DNA from: G963663365 sp963663365 | GTDB taxonomy: Bacteria; Hinthialibacterota; Hinthialibacteria; Hinthialibacterales; G963663365 | Reading direction: 5' to 3' | DNA: 64,000 nt | Assembly: GCA_963663365.2 (NCBI GenBank) | Contig: CAXXIH010000005.1 | Span: forward strand, 62,001 to 126,000 | The notes under the pieces: model-generated | What the model saw: the letters and a program-made list of their open reading frames with translations, nothing else | Told to the model about the DNA's origin: nothing | The model's database searches: none | Made by a program: the position numbers and the translations under genes | Shown here: positions 15,764-24,720 of the stretch, one piece after another | Position numbering within the stretch: position 1 is the stretch's first letter | Layout of the letters: each line of letters opens with the position of its first letter

Positions 15764-18529
15764 ATGATGTTGGCAATCAAGAATATTCGAATAGTCCTGA
15801 CAGCGGCGGTTCTCATCTCATCTCTAGGTCTGGCATCGGCTGAAGAATGGAATCCCGTCAAAAAAGCGAGTGTTCTCTATCCCAAACAAATGAGAGATGC
15901 GGCGATTGCCAATGCCGAACAATATGATTGGGCGCGCAGCCACCGCGATGGGATCGTTGAACGGGCCAAACCTTGGTATGAGTCCACCGATGGCGAACTT
16001 TGGGACATGATGTTCGGTCCCAACATTACCCGCGCCTGGATGGTCTGGTCGGATGGCTACGATCCGGTCTCGAAAAAGCCCGTGCGAATGTATGACTGGA
16101 AAGTCGATGCCTGGGAACATCCCTGGAAAGTTCAATCTCCGCATACCGGGGATTTATTCCCCACAAATGATTTTGAAGCCTTCTACAAATCGGCCCTCGA
16201 TGAGCATGGTGTATTTCAACCTGAACGCGGAGACCGTTCGCTGCTTTTCAATACCGAACACCCCGATCCCAACGATCCGCTACACACATTCTGTGTGGAT
16301 GATGGTGAAGGCTACACCGAAGACGAGAAACGTTGGCGGTTTATCGGCTATTACCTTAAAGCGGGACAATGGAAACAACTTGTGCTGGGCGGCATCAACA
16401 ATCTCAGCCAGGCCTATCAGGTTACCGGCGACCCGATTTATGCGCGTAAGGCCGGAATTCTTCTCGACCGTGTGGCCGATGTCTATCCGCTTTTCGATTA
16501 TTACTCACAGGGCGATGTGTATGAAAAGCGCGGTCATCATGGTTTCGTAACCGTCTGGCACGATGCCTGTGAAGAAGTGCGGGAGATGGCACAGGCCTAT
16601 GACATGATTTTCGACGCAATTTCCAAGGACCCGGAACTGGTCGATTTCTTGTCAAAAAAGGCCGAGCAATACAAACTCGAAAATCCCAAAGACACTTTTA
16701 CGAAAATCCAAGCCAATATCGAAGACGGCATCTTTCGGGAAACCCTGCGGCGGGAAATTGGCATTCGCTCCAACTATCCACGCACACCGATTGCCGTGGT
16801 TACTATGAAAGCCGTTATTGAATGGCCCCAAAACCGGGATGAAGTGTTGAACCTAATCTCTGAAATCTTGGAAACCTCGGTCAAATTCGACGGTCTGACC
16901 GGTGAGGAAGGACTTTCCGGTTACACATGCATCTTTCCGAATTCATTTGCCTCGTTCATTGCCCGTTTTTTAAATCTCGATTCAACTTTGCTGGATGACC
17001 TCTACCAAAGATTCCCGGATATGTATTTGACATACCGTTTTCATATCGACACCTGGTGTTTAGACAGTTTCTATCCCCGGGTCGGCGATACGGGCCACTT
17101 TGCCGACCGTGTGCGCACCTACTACGGCGTAGCCGGCAACAATGCAGACACACACCACTTTCTATGGAAACTCTATGAACTTTCCGGCGATCCCGATTTT
17201 GTGAAGGTCATGGTCCACAACAACGGTGGCAATGTTCAAGGTCTCGGCCAGTCTATTTTCCGTGACGATCAGCAAGAATTTCAATCCGGTGTACAAGAAG
17301 TCATCGATACACATGGAACCGATATTGAACTTGGCGATGTCAACAAAAGCGAGTGGGGCATTTCCATTCTTCGGTCTGGCGAGGGTGATAACCGCCGGGC
17401 TGTTTGGCTGGATTTGGACACCGATGGCCGTCACAGCCATCGCGATGCTCTCAACATTGGCCTCTTCACCAAAGGTCTCGATCTTCTTCCCGATCTTGGG
17501 TATCCGGCTGTGGGTTATGGCGGTTGGGGCGCTCCCAAAGCCCAGTGGTATATGATGTCGGCATCGCACAACACTGTTGTCGTGGATGGCAAAGACTCGA
17601 AACGTGGCATGGGATCGATCACATTGTGGGGCAGCGGTGAGGCATTTCATATCATGCGTGTCGAAGCCCCCCAATTGATCGAAGGCGAACGCTTTGAACG
17701 AACCATTGCCTTAATCGACGTTTCCGAAACAGATTCTTATGTATTCGATCTGTTCCGCGTACAGGGCGGGCAAGATCATGCCAAGTTTTTAGGTTCCTTA
17801 GACGGAAAGGTGAAAACCACAGATCTCAATCTTTCTCCATCTGAAGACTACGGCAACAACACACAAACCAGGAATTTCAAGACAGATGCGAATGCCGGCC
17901 CGGGCTGGTCCGCCGATTGGGATGTAATCGATCACGATGAAAAACTCACTGATACACGGGACATCCATCTCCGCTATACGGACCTTTCGGAAGATGTCTC
18001 CGCATCGTTGGCGGAAGCCTGGATCGCCGCCGGACTCTATAGTGGAGGCGAAGCCTGGATACCACGGCTCATGGTCCGGCGCACAGCGGATTCCCCCGGT
18101 CTGTCGAGCCGCTTTATGGGAATCATTGAGCCCTATGAGGATACGCCCTTAATTGCCTCATTCAAAAAGTTTTCCAACAATCAGGATGGCGCAATCAGCG
18201 AGGCAATCCGTATGAAACTAAACGATGACCGGGAACACATAATCGCTTGCCGCCCACAAGAATCCCCAATTGGCGTAATCAAACTTCCGGATATAGGGTT
18301 AGAAACAGACGCACAAATCTGCTTTATTGCAATTCGGAACCAGGTAATCGAACGCGTGGTTCTCTGTCACGGAAAGACTCTACATTTCAGCGATACGATT
18401 GTACGCCTTCCGCACACCCAACCATTTATCGAAATCGCAATCGATGATGAAAACGCGAGGGTTACCGGGAATAATCCGGCGGCTGTGGCCTCCATTCAAG
18501 TCAAAGGGAAACGGCTCTGGATCAAATAG
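15764..18529 (+). CDS. secreted heparinase II/III-family polysaccharide lyase
   Basis: 921 residues. A signal peptide ends at LGLASAEEW. An N-terminal helical toroid (about 60-480) is followed by a beta-sandwich. The toroid ends with FHIDTWCLDSFYPRVGDTG, and at the junction lie DTDGRHSHRDALN and the heparinase-family motif SASHNTVVVDGKDSKRG, where His residues act in lyase catalysis in studied members. These match the catalytic layout of heparinase II/III-type enzymes that cleave uronate-containing glycans by beta-elimination. The ATG at 15764 follows GGGGGA; a second ATG is adjacent. A perfect 12-bp palindrome CGAATCGATTCG lies upstream at 15715-15726. Substrate could be a glycosaminoglycan-like, alginate or acidic exopolysaccharide. 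Confidence 0.85.
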   Translation: MMLAIKNIRIVLTAAVLISSLGLASAEEWNPVKKASVLYPKQMRDAAIANAEQYDWARSHRDGIVERAKPWYESTDGELWDMMFGPNITRAWMVWSDGYDPVSKKPVRMYDWKVDAWEHPWKVQSPHTGDLFPTNDFEAFYKSALDEHGVFQPERGDRSLLFNTEHPDPNDPLHTFCVDDGEGYTEDEKRWRFIGYYLKAGQWKQLVLGGINNLSQAYQVTGDPIYARKAGILLDRVADVYPLFDYYSQGDVYEKRGHHGFVTVWHDACEEVREMAQAYDMIFDAISKDPELVDFLSKKAEQYKLENPKDTFTKIQANIEDGIFRETLRREIGIRSNYPRTPIAVVTMKAVIEWPQNRDEVLNLISEILETSVKFDGLTGEEGLSGYTCIFPNSFASFIARFLNLDSTLLDDLYQRFPDMYLTYRFHIDTWCLDSFYPRVGDTGHFADRVRTYYGVAGNNADTHHFLWKLYELSGDPDFVKVMVHNNGGNVQGLGQSIFRDDQQEFQSGVQEVIDTHGTDIELGDVNKSEWGISILRSGEGDNRRAVWLDLDTDGRHSHRDALNIGLFTKGLDLLPDLGYPAVGYGGWGAPKAQWYMMSASHNTVVVDGKDSKRGMGSITLWGSGEAFHIMRVEAPQLIEGERFERTIALIDVSETDSYVFDLFRVQGGQDHAKFLGSLDGKVKTTDLNLSPSEDYGNNTQTRNFKTDANAGPGWSADWDVIDHDEKLTDTRDIHLRYTDLSEDVSASLAEAWIAAGLYSGGEAWIPRLMVRRTADSPGLSSRFMGIIEPYEDTPLIASFKKFSNNQDGAISEAIRMKLNDDREHIIACRPQESPIGVIKLPDIGLETDAQICFIAIRNQVIERVVLCHGKTLHFSDTIVRLPHTQPFIEIAIDDENARVTGNNPAAVASIQVKGKRLWIK

Positions 18530-18588
18530 CGATTGCAGGATTCCCGGCTTGGAAAATTTAAAAAGAGGAAATTATAGGCAATCCCAAT

Positions 18589-19689
18589 TTAAAACGGGAA
18601 TTGTTCTGTTCGCACCGTATATTTTTCCACAGTAGTCTCATTAACATTCGGCATCTTGCGATGTTCCGGTGGCAAAACAATAAGGCCATCCTTCACCTCA
18701 ATCTGTGGATCGATGATATCTTCGACAAACCAACGGCGTGAGGCCTCGACATCGGTGGGGTAGGAACAATTACACAAAAGCGCCAAATACAGCGCATGGA
18801 GTCCGGCAATCCCCAGTTCGGGCATGGTTCCCATCCAATTTGGAATTCCGGCATCATAACAGAGATTATGAATCCGCCGTGTCTCCTGCAAACCGCCAAT
18901 GCGTTGAATTTTTAAGTTAACGATTTTACATGCTTTGAGGTTAATGGCCTCTTGCACAGCGGATAAGTTATCCGCGCTTTCATCCAAGCAAACCGGCGTG
19001 CTGATTTGACTCTGCAAATTCGCGTGCCCTTTCAAATCGGCGGCAGGCAAAGGCTGTTCAATCATCATCAAGTTAAATTGATCCAGTTGCTTCAGAGTCT
19101 CAATGTCACTCTCTCGATAAGCTGCATTGGCATCCACCATAAGCGCAAGGTCGCCAAAGACCTCGCGCACCGCGCGCAATGGTTCCTCATCCCAGCCCGG
19201 CTGGATCTTGATCTTGAGACGCTTATAGCCATCGGTCATATACCGTTTGCAGGCGTCAATCAGTTCATCGATTGTTGGATAAATACCGACAGCCAGCCCG
19301 GAGTGAATGGGGATGGCATCGACTTCAAAATAATCGAGAAAACCGATCCCGCCTTGCTGAAATTGAAGGCTTAACAAGGCGCCTTCCATCCCGGCCCACG
19401 AAAACGCATCCCCCGCGCCACGCCACATTTCGCTCACGGCATAATCCGGCGTGAAAGCACGCCTTTCGATCAGTGTAGGCACGGCCTTTTCAGCCAGAAA
19501 TTGCCAACAAGTCTCCGGCGTTTCTTTTGAATAGAACGCCCCTGACATAGGCGACGCTTCCCCCCAGCCGATACAGCCATCCATTTCGATCCGGATCAAA
19601 ATGGATTCTTTGCTTACCACAACTCCCGAGCTGATATGAAATGGCTCAGTCATCGGAACATCGACATGAATAAGTCTGATTGAATTCAT
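18589..19689 (-). CDS. enolase-superfamily enzyme (OSBS / N-acylamino acid racemase-like)
   Basis: With the start at ATG 19689 the protein has 366 residues. The longer frame to 19824 overlaps the upstream gene, while ATG 19689 has GGTGG before it and family members begin at this point. The N-terminal cap domain (MNSIRLIHVDVPMTEPFHIS, GWGEASPM, FYSKETPETCW) is followed by a barrel with the Lys-x-Lys pair in RLKIKIQPGWD. Metal ligands are in VDANAAY, MIEQPLP and CLDESAD, and the second lysine region is KIVNLKIQRIGG. The C-terminal WMGTMPELGIAGLHAL is like o-succinylbenzoate synthase/NAAAR enzymes. The cluster contains no menaquinone genes, so racemisation or dehydration of a sugar- or amino-acid-derived compound is more likely. 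It lies 16 bp after 19706-22525. Confidence 0.88.
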   Translation of the reverse strand: MNSIRLIHVDVPMTEPFHISSGVVVSKESILIRIEMDGCIGWGEASPMSGAFYSKETPETCWQFLAEKAVPTLIERRAFTPDYAVSEMWRGAGDAFSWAGMEGALLSLQFQQGGIGFLDYFEVDAIPIHSGLAVGIYPTIDELIDACKRYMTDGYKRLKIKIQPGWDEEPLRAVREVFGDLALMVDANAAYRESDIETLKQLDQFNLMMIEQPLPAADLKGHANLQSQISTPVCLDESADNLSAVQEAINLKACKIVNLKIQRIGGLQETRRIHNLCYDAGIPNWMGTMPELGIAGLHALYLALLCNCSYPTDVEASRRWFVEDIIDPQIEVKDGLIVLPPEHRKMPNVNETTVEKYTVRTEQFPF

Positions 19690-19705
19690 ATTCCACCCAC
19701 GACCA

Positions 19706-22525
19706 TTACCGTTCAACCCACACCGTCCGTTTGAAGGAGGTGCGCTGATTTTTGGCCGGAGAATTATCCGATACCACTGTCTTGAAAGTATGATAGCCTT
19801 TTCCGGGATGATACAACCACACAAAAGGCGGTTGATTTTTCATACCGAGTGATACTCCATCGCAGAACAGTTCAACACCATCGATCCCGCTGGCATCTTC
19901 GGCAATCACATTAACTTTAACCCGCCCGTCCTCACGAACATCCACATCCGCACAATCGGCCACGGGGGCGATCCTATCCGCGTCAAGACCATTGATCTCC
20001 ATTAAAACGGGCCCGGCGAGTCTGCAATGAACGCCATTTGGGCTGCAAGGCGCTTCATGAACTCGCTCCCCGGATTCGTTTAGAAATACAAGACTTTTTG
20101 CGCCGTCATGAAAATCCCGGATCGTCACATTCACACCTTCCATCCCAATAGGCATAAACTTATACCGTTCGCCTGGGAGTTTTTGCGCTTGTATCGTTCC
20201 GGCGCCTTCCGTTTGGATCATCACAGAGGCGGTCTCTCCAAATGAAGCCAATGGTTCGAGTTCCAGTATTAATTGTCCCGAGTTACCGGAAATGATCGTA
20301 GGCACAGAAAAGACCGGCGCGCCCGCTTCGGTTGTAAGAGAAAGGCCCGTCTCCGTTTCGGCCCCCGTAAAATTCGCAACAGCCAAGTAACGCGGAATTC
20401 CTGTCTGCGTATCCGGCGCAAAAATACCCGCCCAACCTTCCGGAAGTTCGATCTTTCCTTTCTCAATACTTCCGGCGGCGGTTCGGGTCTCTTCGGTATT
20501 GGTTTGTGGATAGATGGCTGCCGTAAGTTCAATCGCATCTTGCCCGGCTTTGAGTTCTTGTCCTTGTAATGCAGAAACAAATACGCCGTCGCATTGATCC
20601 CGGTATTCCGGGATACGCGCCCAGTTGTAGCCTGGTGAACGTTCCACGGAGACCTTCGGATTTCCTCCCATAAAGACAAGCCCCAGTTGATCTTGCACAC
20701 ACCACCATGAGGAATCCAAGGCCAAAGCGGATTTCTGATAAAGATCGCTTTTCCCTTGTTCAGTCTCAATCGCACGGGAAGGATTTGTAAAATCTTTGCG
20801 TGCATAAAAATAGACCGGCATCCCTGACCAATCTAAAGTCCCATCACGCACCGCCCGGAACCGGCTAAGCATTACACAAGGCTTTTCCTCAAAAGAGAAG
20901 AAGGCATAAAACCGCTCGACATCCGGACCTGTTATCATTCCCGCCGTGCTGAAACTGCGGTCGTTTTGGTTGGATGTATAGGCGGATTCAATCAATCTTT
21001 CGGGCGCTTCGCCACTGCCTTTGAAATCGAGTTTCCCCATCAAAGAGTACGGATGGCAATAAACCAACGGTTCCGTATCGCCTAACGTTTGCGGCACAGG
21101 CATCACAAAGCCGCATACACCTTTGCCGTCACGCAAACCGTTTTTGCCTTCAGCGGAAATTGTCCCCCAAGAGAAATTTACCCATTTATTCACCGAGCGA
21201 TGAATTAGATTTTGTTGCCAGCGGAAGTGATAGGTGCCATCCAGGCTGCGTACGGCTTCTTCATAAGCAACCGGAGCAGCCCCCGGCCCCAAGTATTTAT
21301 GAAGCAAAAACGCGGTCGCGGCCTTCGCCCACGAGTTGCGGTGGTAATCGTATTGCCGGACAGCCTGGCTCTGTCGCTGCAACAATCTCGCGGCCTGATG
21401 TTCGAATGCAGCGGATACCGGATCCTTCTCTATGAGCGCCCCATAACAATACCCAAGCAACCCGGCACCGTAATACGCGTCATATTCGTTGCCATGCACC
21501 GAGGCTGGTTCACCTTGCGGTAAACATATGATTTTCAACCAATCGTTTACGCCGTCATAGCCATTTCCCGGATAGGTGAATCGTTCAGGAACCGGAATGC
21601 CTGTGATATGGCTAAGGATTTCAATATACGAACGCCCTTCAAAAATCAGATCGCCGCCGTACCAGACATTGCACCACCCGTGATGGTCGCCGGCATAATC
21701 CTGGTAAAGGTTCCAACCTTGAGCCCAGTCGCTGATCTTTTTCCCATCGGCGGTTTCATTGCAGGCAAAATCGTGCAGTGTCGAAACCATATCGATACCG
21801 TTCCCGCCGATAATATCCCAGTACAATTGGTGGTCATCATGGTTTGGATAAAGATACGCCGCACCCATCGTGCTTGAGAGGTCTTGTTTGACTTGATCGT
21901 GATTCCCACCCTGACGCGGATACCAGGTTTGTACCAACCGCTCTTTGGGAGCGCCGCCGATCATAACCGCCTGCACGGCCTTTTGGGTCTCTTCATCGAG
22001 AAGATCGCCCATCTGCGCGGCGGCCATAGTCAGCCAGCCAACTTCATCCGCTCGCCATGAAAACTCCCGCCGCCAATTCGGACCGTGGGCAAAATCATCG
22101 CGTGTGCCGGGCAGATAGGGATAAGGATTTTCAACATAGGAGCTGGTCAAGCAGCACCAACGGATCGATTGAATCACCCGTTGCTGAAGCAAACTGCGCG
22201 GGACTTTCTTCTCTCCGAAGAATTCCTTATCGGTCTCGGTCAGGAGCACCGAATAGCAAAACGAAACCATACCGTTGCCGGATATCGTAATAATGGTGGC
22301 GTATGGCTCATCACGCCAATTACCGTACTTACGAAAATCGTAGAATCCGCTGTTGGGGATACGATCCGATTCATCAACCCATATCGGTTCGTACACATCG
22401 ACTGCGCTCTCAATAACTTCAAGATAGAGGTCGCATAGCTCCTTTTCACTCATCGCTTGCGAGGGCAAAACCAAAGCGGATAACAAAAGAGCAAATGCTA
22501 CAGCATAAATCGTTTTTGCATTCAT
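19706..22525 (-). CDS. large secreted toroid protein with C-terminal Ig-like domain
   Basis: About 939 residues from ATG 22525 (an ATG at 22537 is also in frame). The signal peptide is AKTIYAVAFALLLSALVLPSQA. The first half is rich in Trp and helix pairs (NWRREFSWRADEVGWLTM, NHDQVKQDLSSTMGAAYLYP, DYAGDHHGWCNVWYGGDLI), consistent with an alpha/alpha toroid. The middle is beta-rich (WWCVQDQLGLVFMGGNPKV), like the sandwich domains of PL8-type lyases. The last 85 residues (VADCADVDVREDGRVKVNV to FKRTVWVE) look like a bacterial Ig-like domain describing 'feature + bound surface' modules. I do not recognise the family with certainty; a lyase or glycan-binding role is inferred from fold and from neighbours on both sides. 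Confidence 0.68.
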   Translation of the reverse strand: MNAKTIYAVAFALLLSALVLPSQAMSEKELCDLYLEVIESAVDVYEPIWVDESDRIPNSGFYDFRKYGNWRDEPYATIITISGNGMVSFCYSVLLTETDKEFFGEKKVPRSLLQQRVIQSIRWCCLTSSYVENPYPYLPGTRDDFAHGPNWRREFSWRADEVGWLTMAAAQMGDLLDEETQKAVQAVMIGGAPKERLVQTWYPRQGGNHDQVKQDLSSTMGAAYLYPNHDDHQLYWDIIGGNGIDMVSTLHDFACNETADGKKISDWAQGWNLYQDYAGDHHGWCNVWYGGDLIFEGRSYIEILSHITGIPVPERFTYPGNGYDGVNDWLKIICLPQGEPASVHGNEYDAYYGAGLLGYCYGALIEKDPVSAAFEHQAARLLQRQSQAVRQYDYHRNSWAKAATAFLLHKYLGPGAAPVAYEEAVRSLDGTYHFRWQQNLIHRSVNKWVNFSWGTISAEGKNGLRDGKGVCGFVMPVPQTLGDTEPLVYCHPYSLMGKLDFKGSGEAPERLIESAYTSNQNDRSFSTAGMITGPDVERFYAFFSFEEKPCVMLSRFRAVRDGTLDWSGMPVYFYARKDFTNPSRAIETEQGKSDLYQKSALALDSSWWCVQDQLGLVFMGGNPKVSVERSPGYNWARIPEYRDQCDGVFVSALQGQELKAGQDAIELTAAIYPQTNTEETRTAAGSIEKGKIELPEGWAGIFAPDTQTGIPRYLAVANFTGAETETGLSLTTEAGAPVFSVPTIISGNSGQLILELEPLASFGETASVMIQTEGAGTIQAQKLPGERYKFMPIGMEGVNVTIRDFHDGAKSLVFLNESGERVHEAPCSPNGVHCRLAGPVLMEINGLDADRIAPVADCADVDVREDGRVKVNVIAEDASGIDGVELFCDGVSLGMKNQPPFVWLYHPGKGYHTFKTVVSDNSPAKNQRTSFKRTVWVER

Positions 22526-22697
22526 AGTACTAATCATCCTGCCTAAAATCACCAATCTGCCTGATTGATTATTTTGACACCGTTTGGCAGGCTTGAGAAG
22601 CACATTGATGAAGTTTTGCGGCCTGCCTGCCGCCACTGGAAACTGGGCCTGCTATCGCATTTCAAACTCCGCTATGATTCAACCAGGAGAAAGCCTT

Positions 22698-24656
22698 ATG
22701 CCGATGAGACTATTCTTATTATTTGCCGTAATGAGCGTTTCTATGAACAATTCTTATGCTGAAAACCGTCATTATCCGGTAAATCATGAACCGTTGATGC
22801 AAACGGCATTTGCCGCATTGCCTTTGGGAACTGTAAAACCGCAGGGATGGCTCAGAGACCAGCTTGCGATCCAGGCCAATGGGCTAACCGGCCATTTGCT
22901 TGAATTTTGGCCGAGCGTGCGTGACTCAGCCTGGAAAGGTGATGAGGACGGCGAATCCTGGGAGCGCGGACCGTACTATCTCGATGGCCTCCTGCCGCTC
23001 GCCTATATGCTTGAAGATTCTGATCTCATCGCCAAAACCAAGCCTTATATCGAATGGATGCTCAACAGTGGCAAACCCAACGGCTGGTTCGGCCCTCAAA
23101 AAAACACTGACCGCTGGCCGCTGGCGGTGGCGCTTAAAGTCCTTACACAATATTACGAAGCCACGGGCGATGAACGAGTAATCCCGCTCATGCAAGACTA
23201 TTTCCATTATTTGCTAACTCAGCCGCCGGATTGGCCCGATAATGAGTGGCGCGGCGTACGGGCCATGGAAAACGCCATACCCATTTATTGGCTCTACCGC
23301 CGCACGGGTGATAAAGACCTACTGCAGATTATGAACTCAATATTCGAAAACAGTTTCGACTGGACCGGATATTTCACCGATTTCCCTTATACCACTGAGG
23401 TTCTCCAAAAAGGCTTTCAATATGGGCATCCCTGCCATGTGGTTAATATCACCATGGCGATCAAACATCCCGGTGTTTGGTATCAGCAATCGCATGACCG
23501 TAAGCATTTGGATGCGGTTTATCGCGGTATCGAAAGCCTGCACCGGTATCATGGACAGGTTGCGGGACGTTTTTCGGGTGACGAGCATCTTTCGGGCAGC
23601 CATCCATCTCAAGGCACCGAACTTTGCGGCGTGGTCGAATATATGTTTTCGCTGGAAAATCTTTTGGAAGTGCTGGGCGACCCGAAACTTGCCGACCATT
23701 TAGAATTATTGGCCTACAATGCCAATCCCGGTGCATGTACAGCCGATTATTGGGCGCACCAGTACGATCAACAGGCCAATCAGGTTCTATGCACGGTGGC
23801 TCACCGGAAATGGAGCACAAATGGCGACGACGCCAACCTGTATGGCCTTGAGCCTCATTATGGCTGTTGCACCGCAAACATGCACCAAGGCTGGCCGAAG
23901 TTCGTCTCGCATATGTGGATGGCGTCACACGACCAAGGTCTGGCCGCTATCGCCTATGGGCCGTGCAAAGTGACGGCGTTGGTGGCGGATGGTGTTGAAG
24001 CGGTAATCGAAGAGAAGACGGATTACCCCTTTAAAGGCGGTATAGCCTTTGAAATCTCCCTGCCCCGCCCAACGAAGTTCCCCATTCATCTGCGTATCCC
24101 CGCATGGGCCACAGAGGCTCAGTTGAAGGCCAACGGTGAAGAATTCGATTGCCCGGCCGGTGAATATGTGACGCTCAATCGCGAATGGAAGTCCGGTGAT
24201 CGAATTGAACTGGACCTGCCGATGCAACCGGTCATCGAGCGCCGTTTTAATGATTCCGCTGCGATTCGCCGCGGGCCGCTCTATTTTTCGTTAAAAATGG
24301 GAGAGCATTACAAGGAACGTGAGCGCCATCATCCAACGTTGCCGGTTATCGACTGGGAAATCTATCCAACTACACCATGGAACTATGGCTTGGTCCTAAA
24401 TACCGGCAATCCTGGCGATTCAATAAAAGTTAAAGAGCACAAAATCCATTCCGTACCCTTTGAGCGCGATCACGCCCCGGTTGTTCTAAAGGTAAAGGGA
24501 CGGAGAATTCCGGAATGGGTGCAGGTTGATAACTCCGCAGGCGCGCCGCCGCAGAGCCCCGTCGTTTCAGATGAACCAATGGAAACGCTGGAACTGATTC
24601 CATACGGCAGCACTCGGTTGCGCATAACCGAATTCCCAGTACTTGCGGAGAAATAA
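22698..24656 (+). CDS. GH127 beta-L-arabinofuranosidase (DUF1680-type), secreted
   Basis: 652 residues from ATG 22698, which has AGGAG nine bases upstream and a signal peptide (PMRLFLLFAVMSVSMNNSYA); upstream in-frame starts lack this. The protein has the GH127 toroid followed by beta-domains. The catalytic zinc/cysteine centre is recognisable: E308 and C310 in GTELCGVVEYMF, and C390-C391 in YGCCTANMHQGWPKF. These correspond by pattern to E338, C340, C417 and C418 of bifidobacterial HypBA1, where the cysteine acts as nucleophile. It should therefore release beta-L-arabinofuranose from plant or algal glycans or glycoproteins. It is divergent from the toroid gene at 22525, sharing a 172-bp promoter region. 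Confidence 0.9.
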   Translation: MPMRLFLLFAVMSVSMNNSYAENRHYPVNHEPLMQTAFAALPLGTVKPQGWLRDQLAIQANGLTGHLLEFWPSVRDSAWKGDEDGESWERGPYYLDGLLPLAYMLEDSDLIAKTKPYIEWMLNSGKPNGWFGPQKNTDRWPLAVALKVLTQYYEATGDERVIPLMQDYFHYLLTQPPDWPDNEWRGVRAMENAIPIYWLYRRTGDKDLLQIMNSIFENSFDWTGYFTDFPYTTEVLQKGFQYGHPCHVVNITMAIKHPGVWYQQSHDRKHLDAVYRGIESLHRYHGQVAGRFSGDEHLSGSHPSQGTELCGVVEYMFSLENLLEVLGDPKLADHLELLAYNANPGACTADYWAHQYDQQANQVLCTVAHRKWSTNGDDANLYGLEPHYGCCTANMHQGWPKFVSHMWMASHDQGLAAIAYGPCKVTALVADGVEAVIEEKTDYPFKGGIAFEISLPRPTKFPIHLRIPAWATEAQLKANGEEFDCPAGEYVTLNREWKSGDRIELDLPMQPVIERRFNDSAAIRRGPLYFSLKMGEHYKERERHHPTLPVIDWEIYPTTPWNYGLVLNTGNPGDSIKVKEHKIHSVPFERDHAPVVLKVKGRRIPEWVQVDNSAGAPPQSPVVSDEPMETLELIPYGSTRLRITEFPVLAEK

Positions 24657-24720
24657 TGACAACAATAAACTTATTTGTTTGGCGTTACGGATCGGTTTAT
24701 TCTGAATCCCACTCACGATC

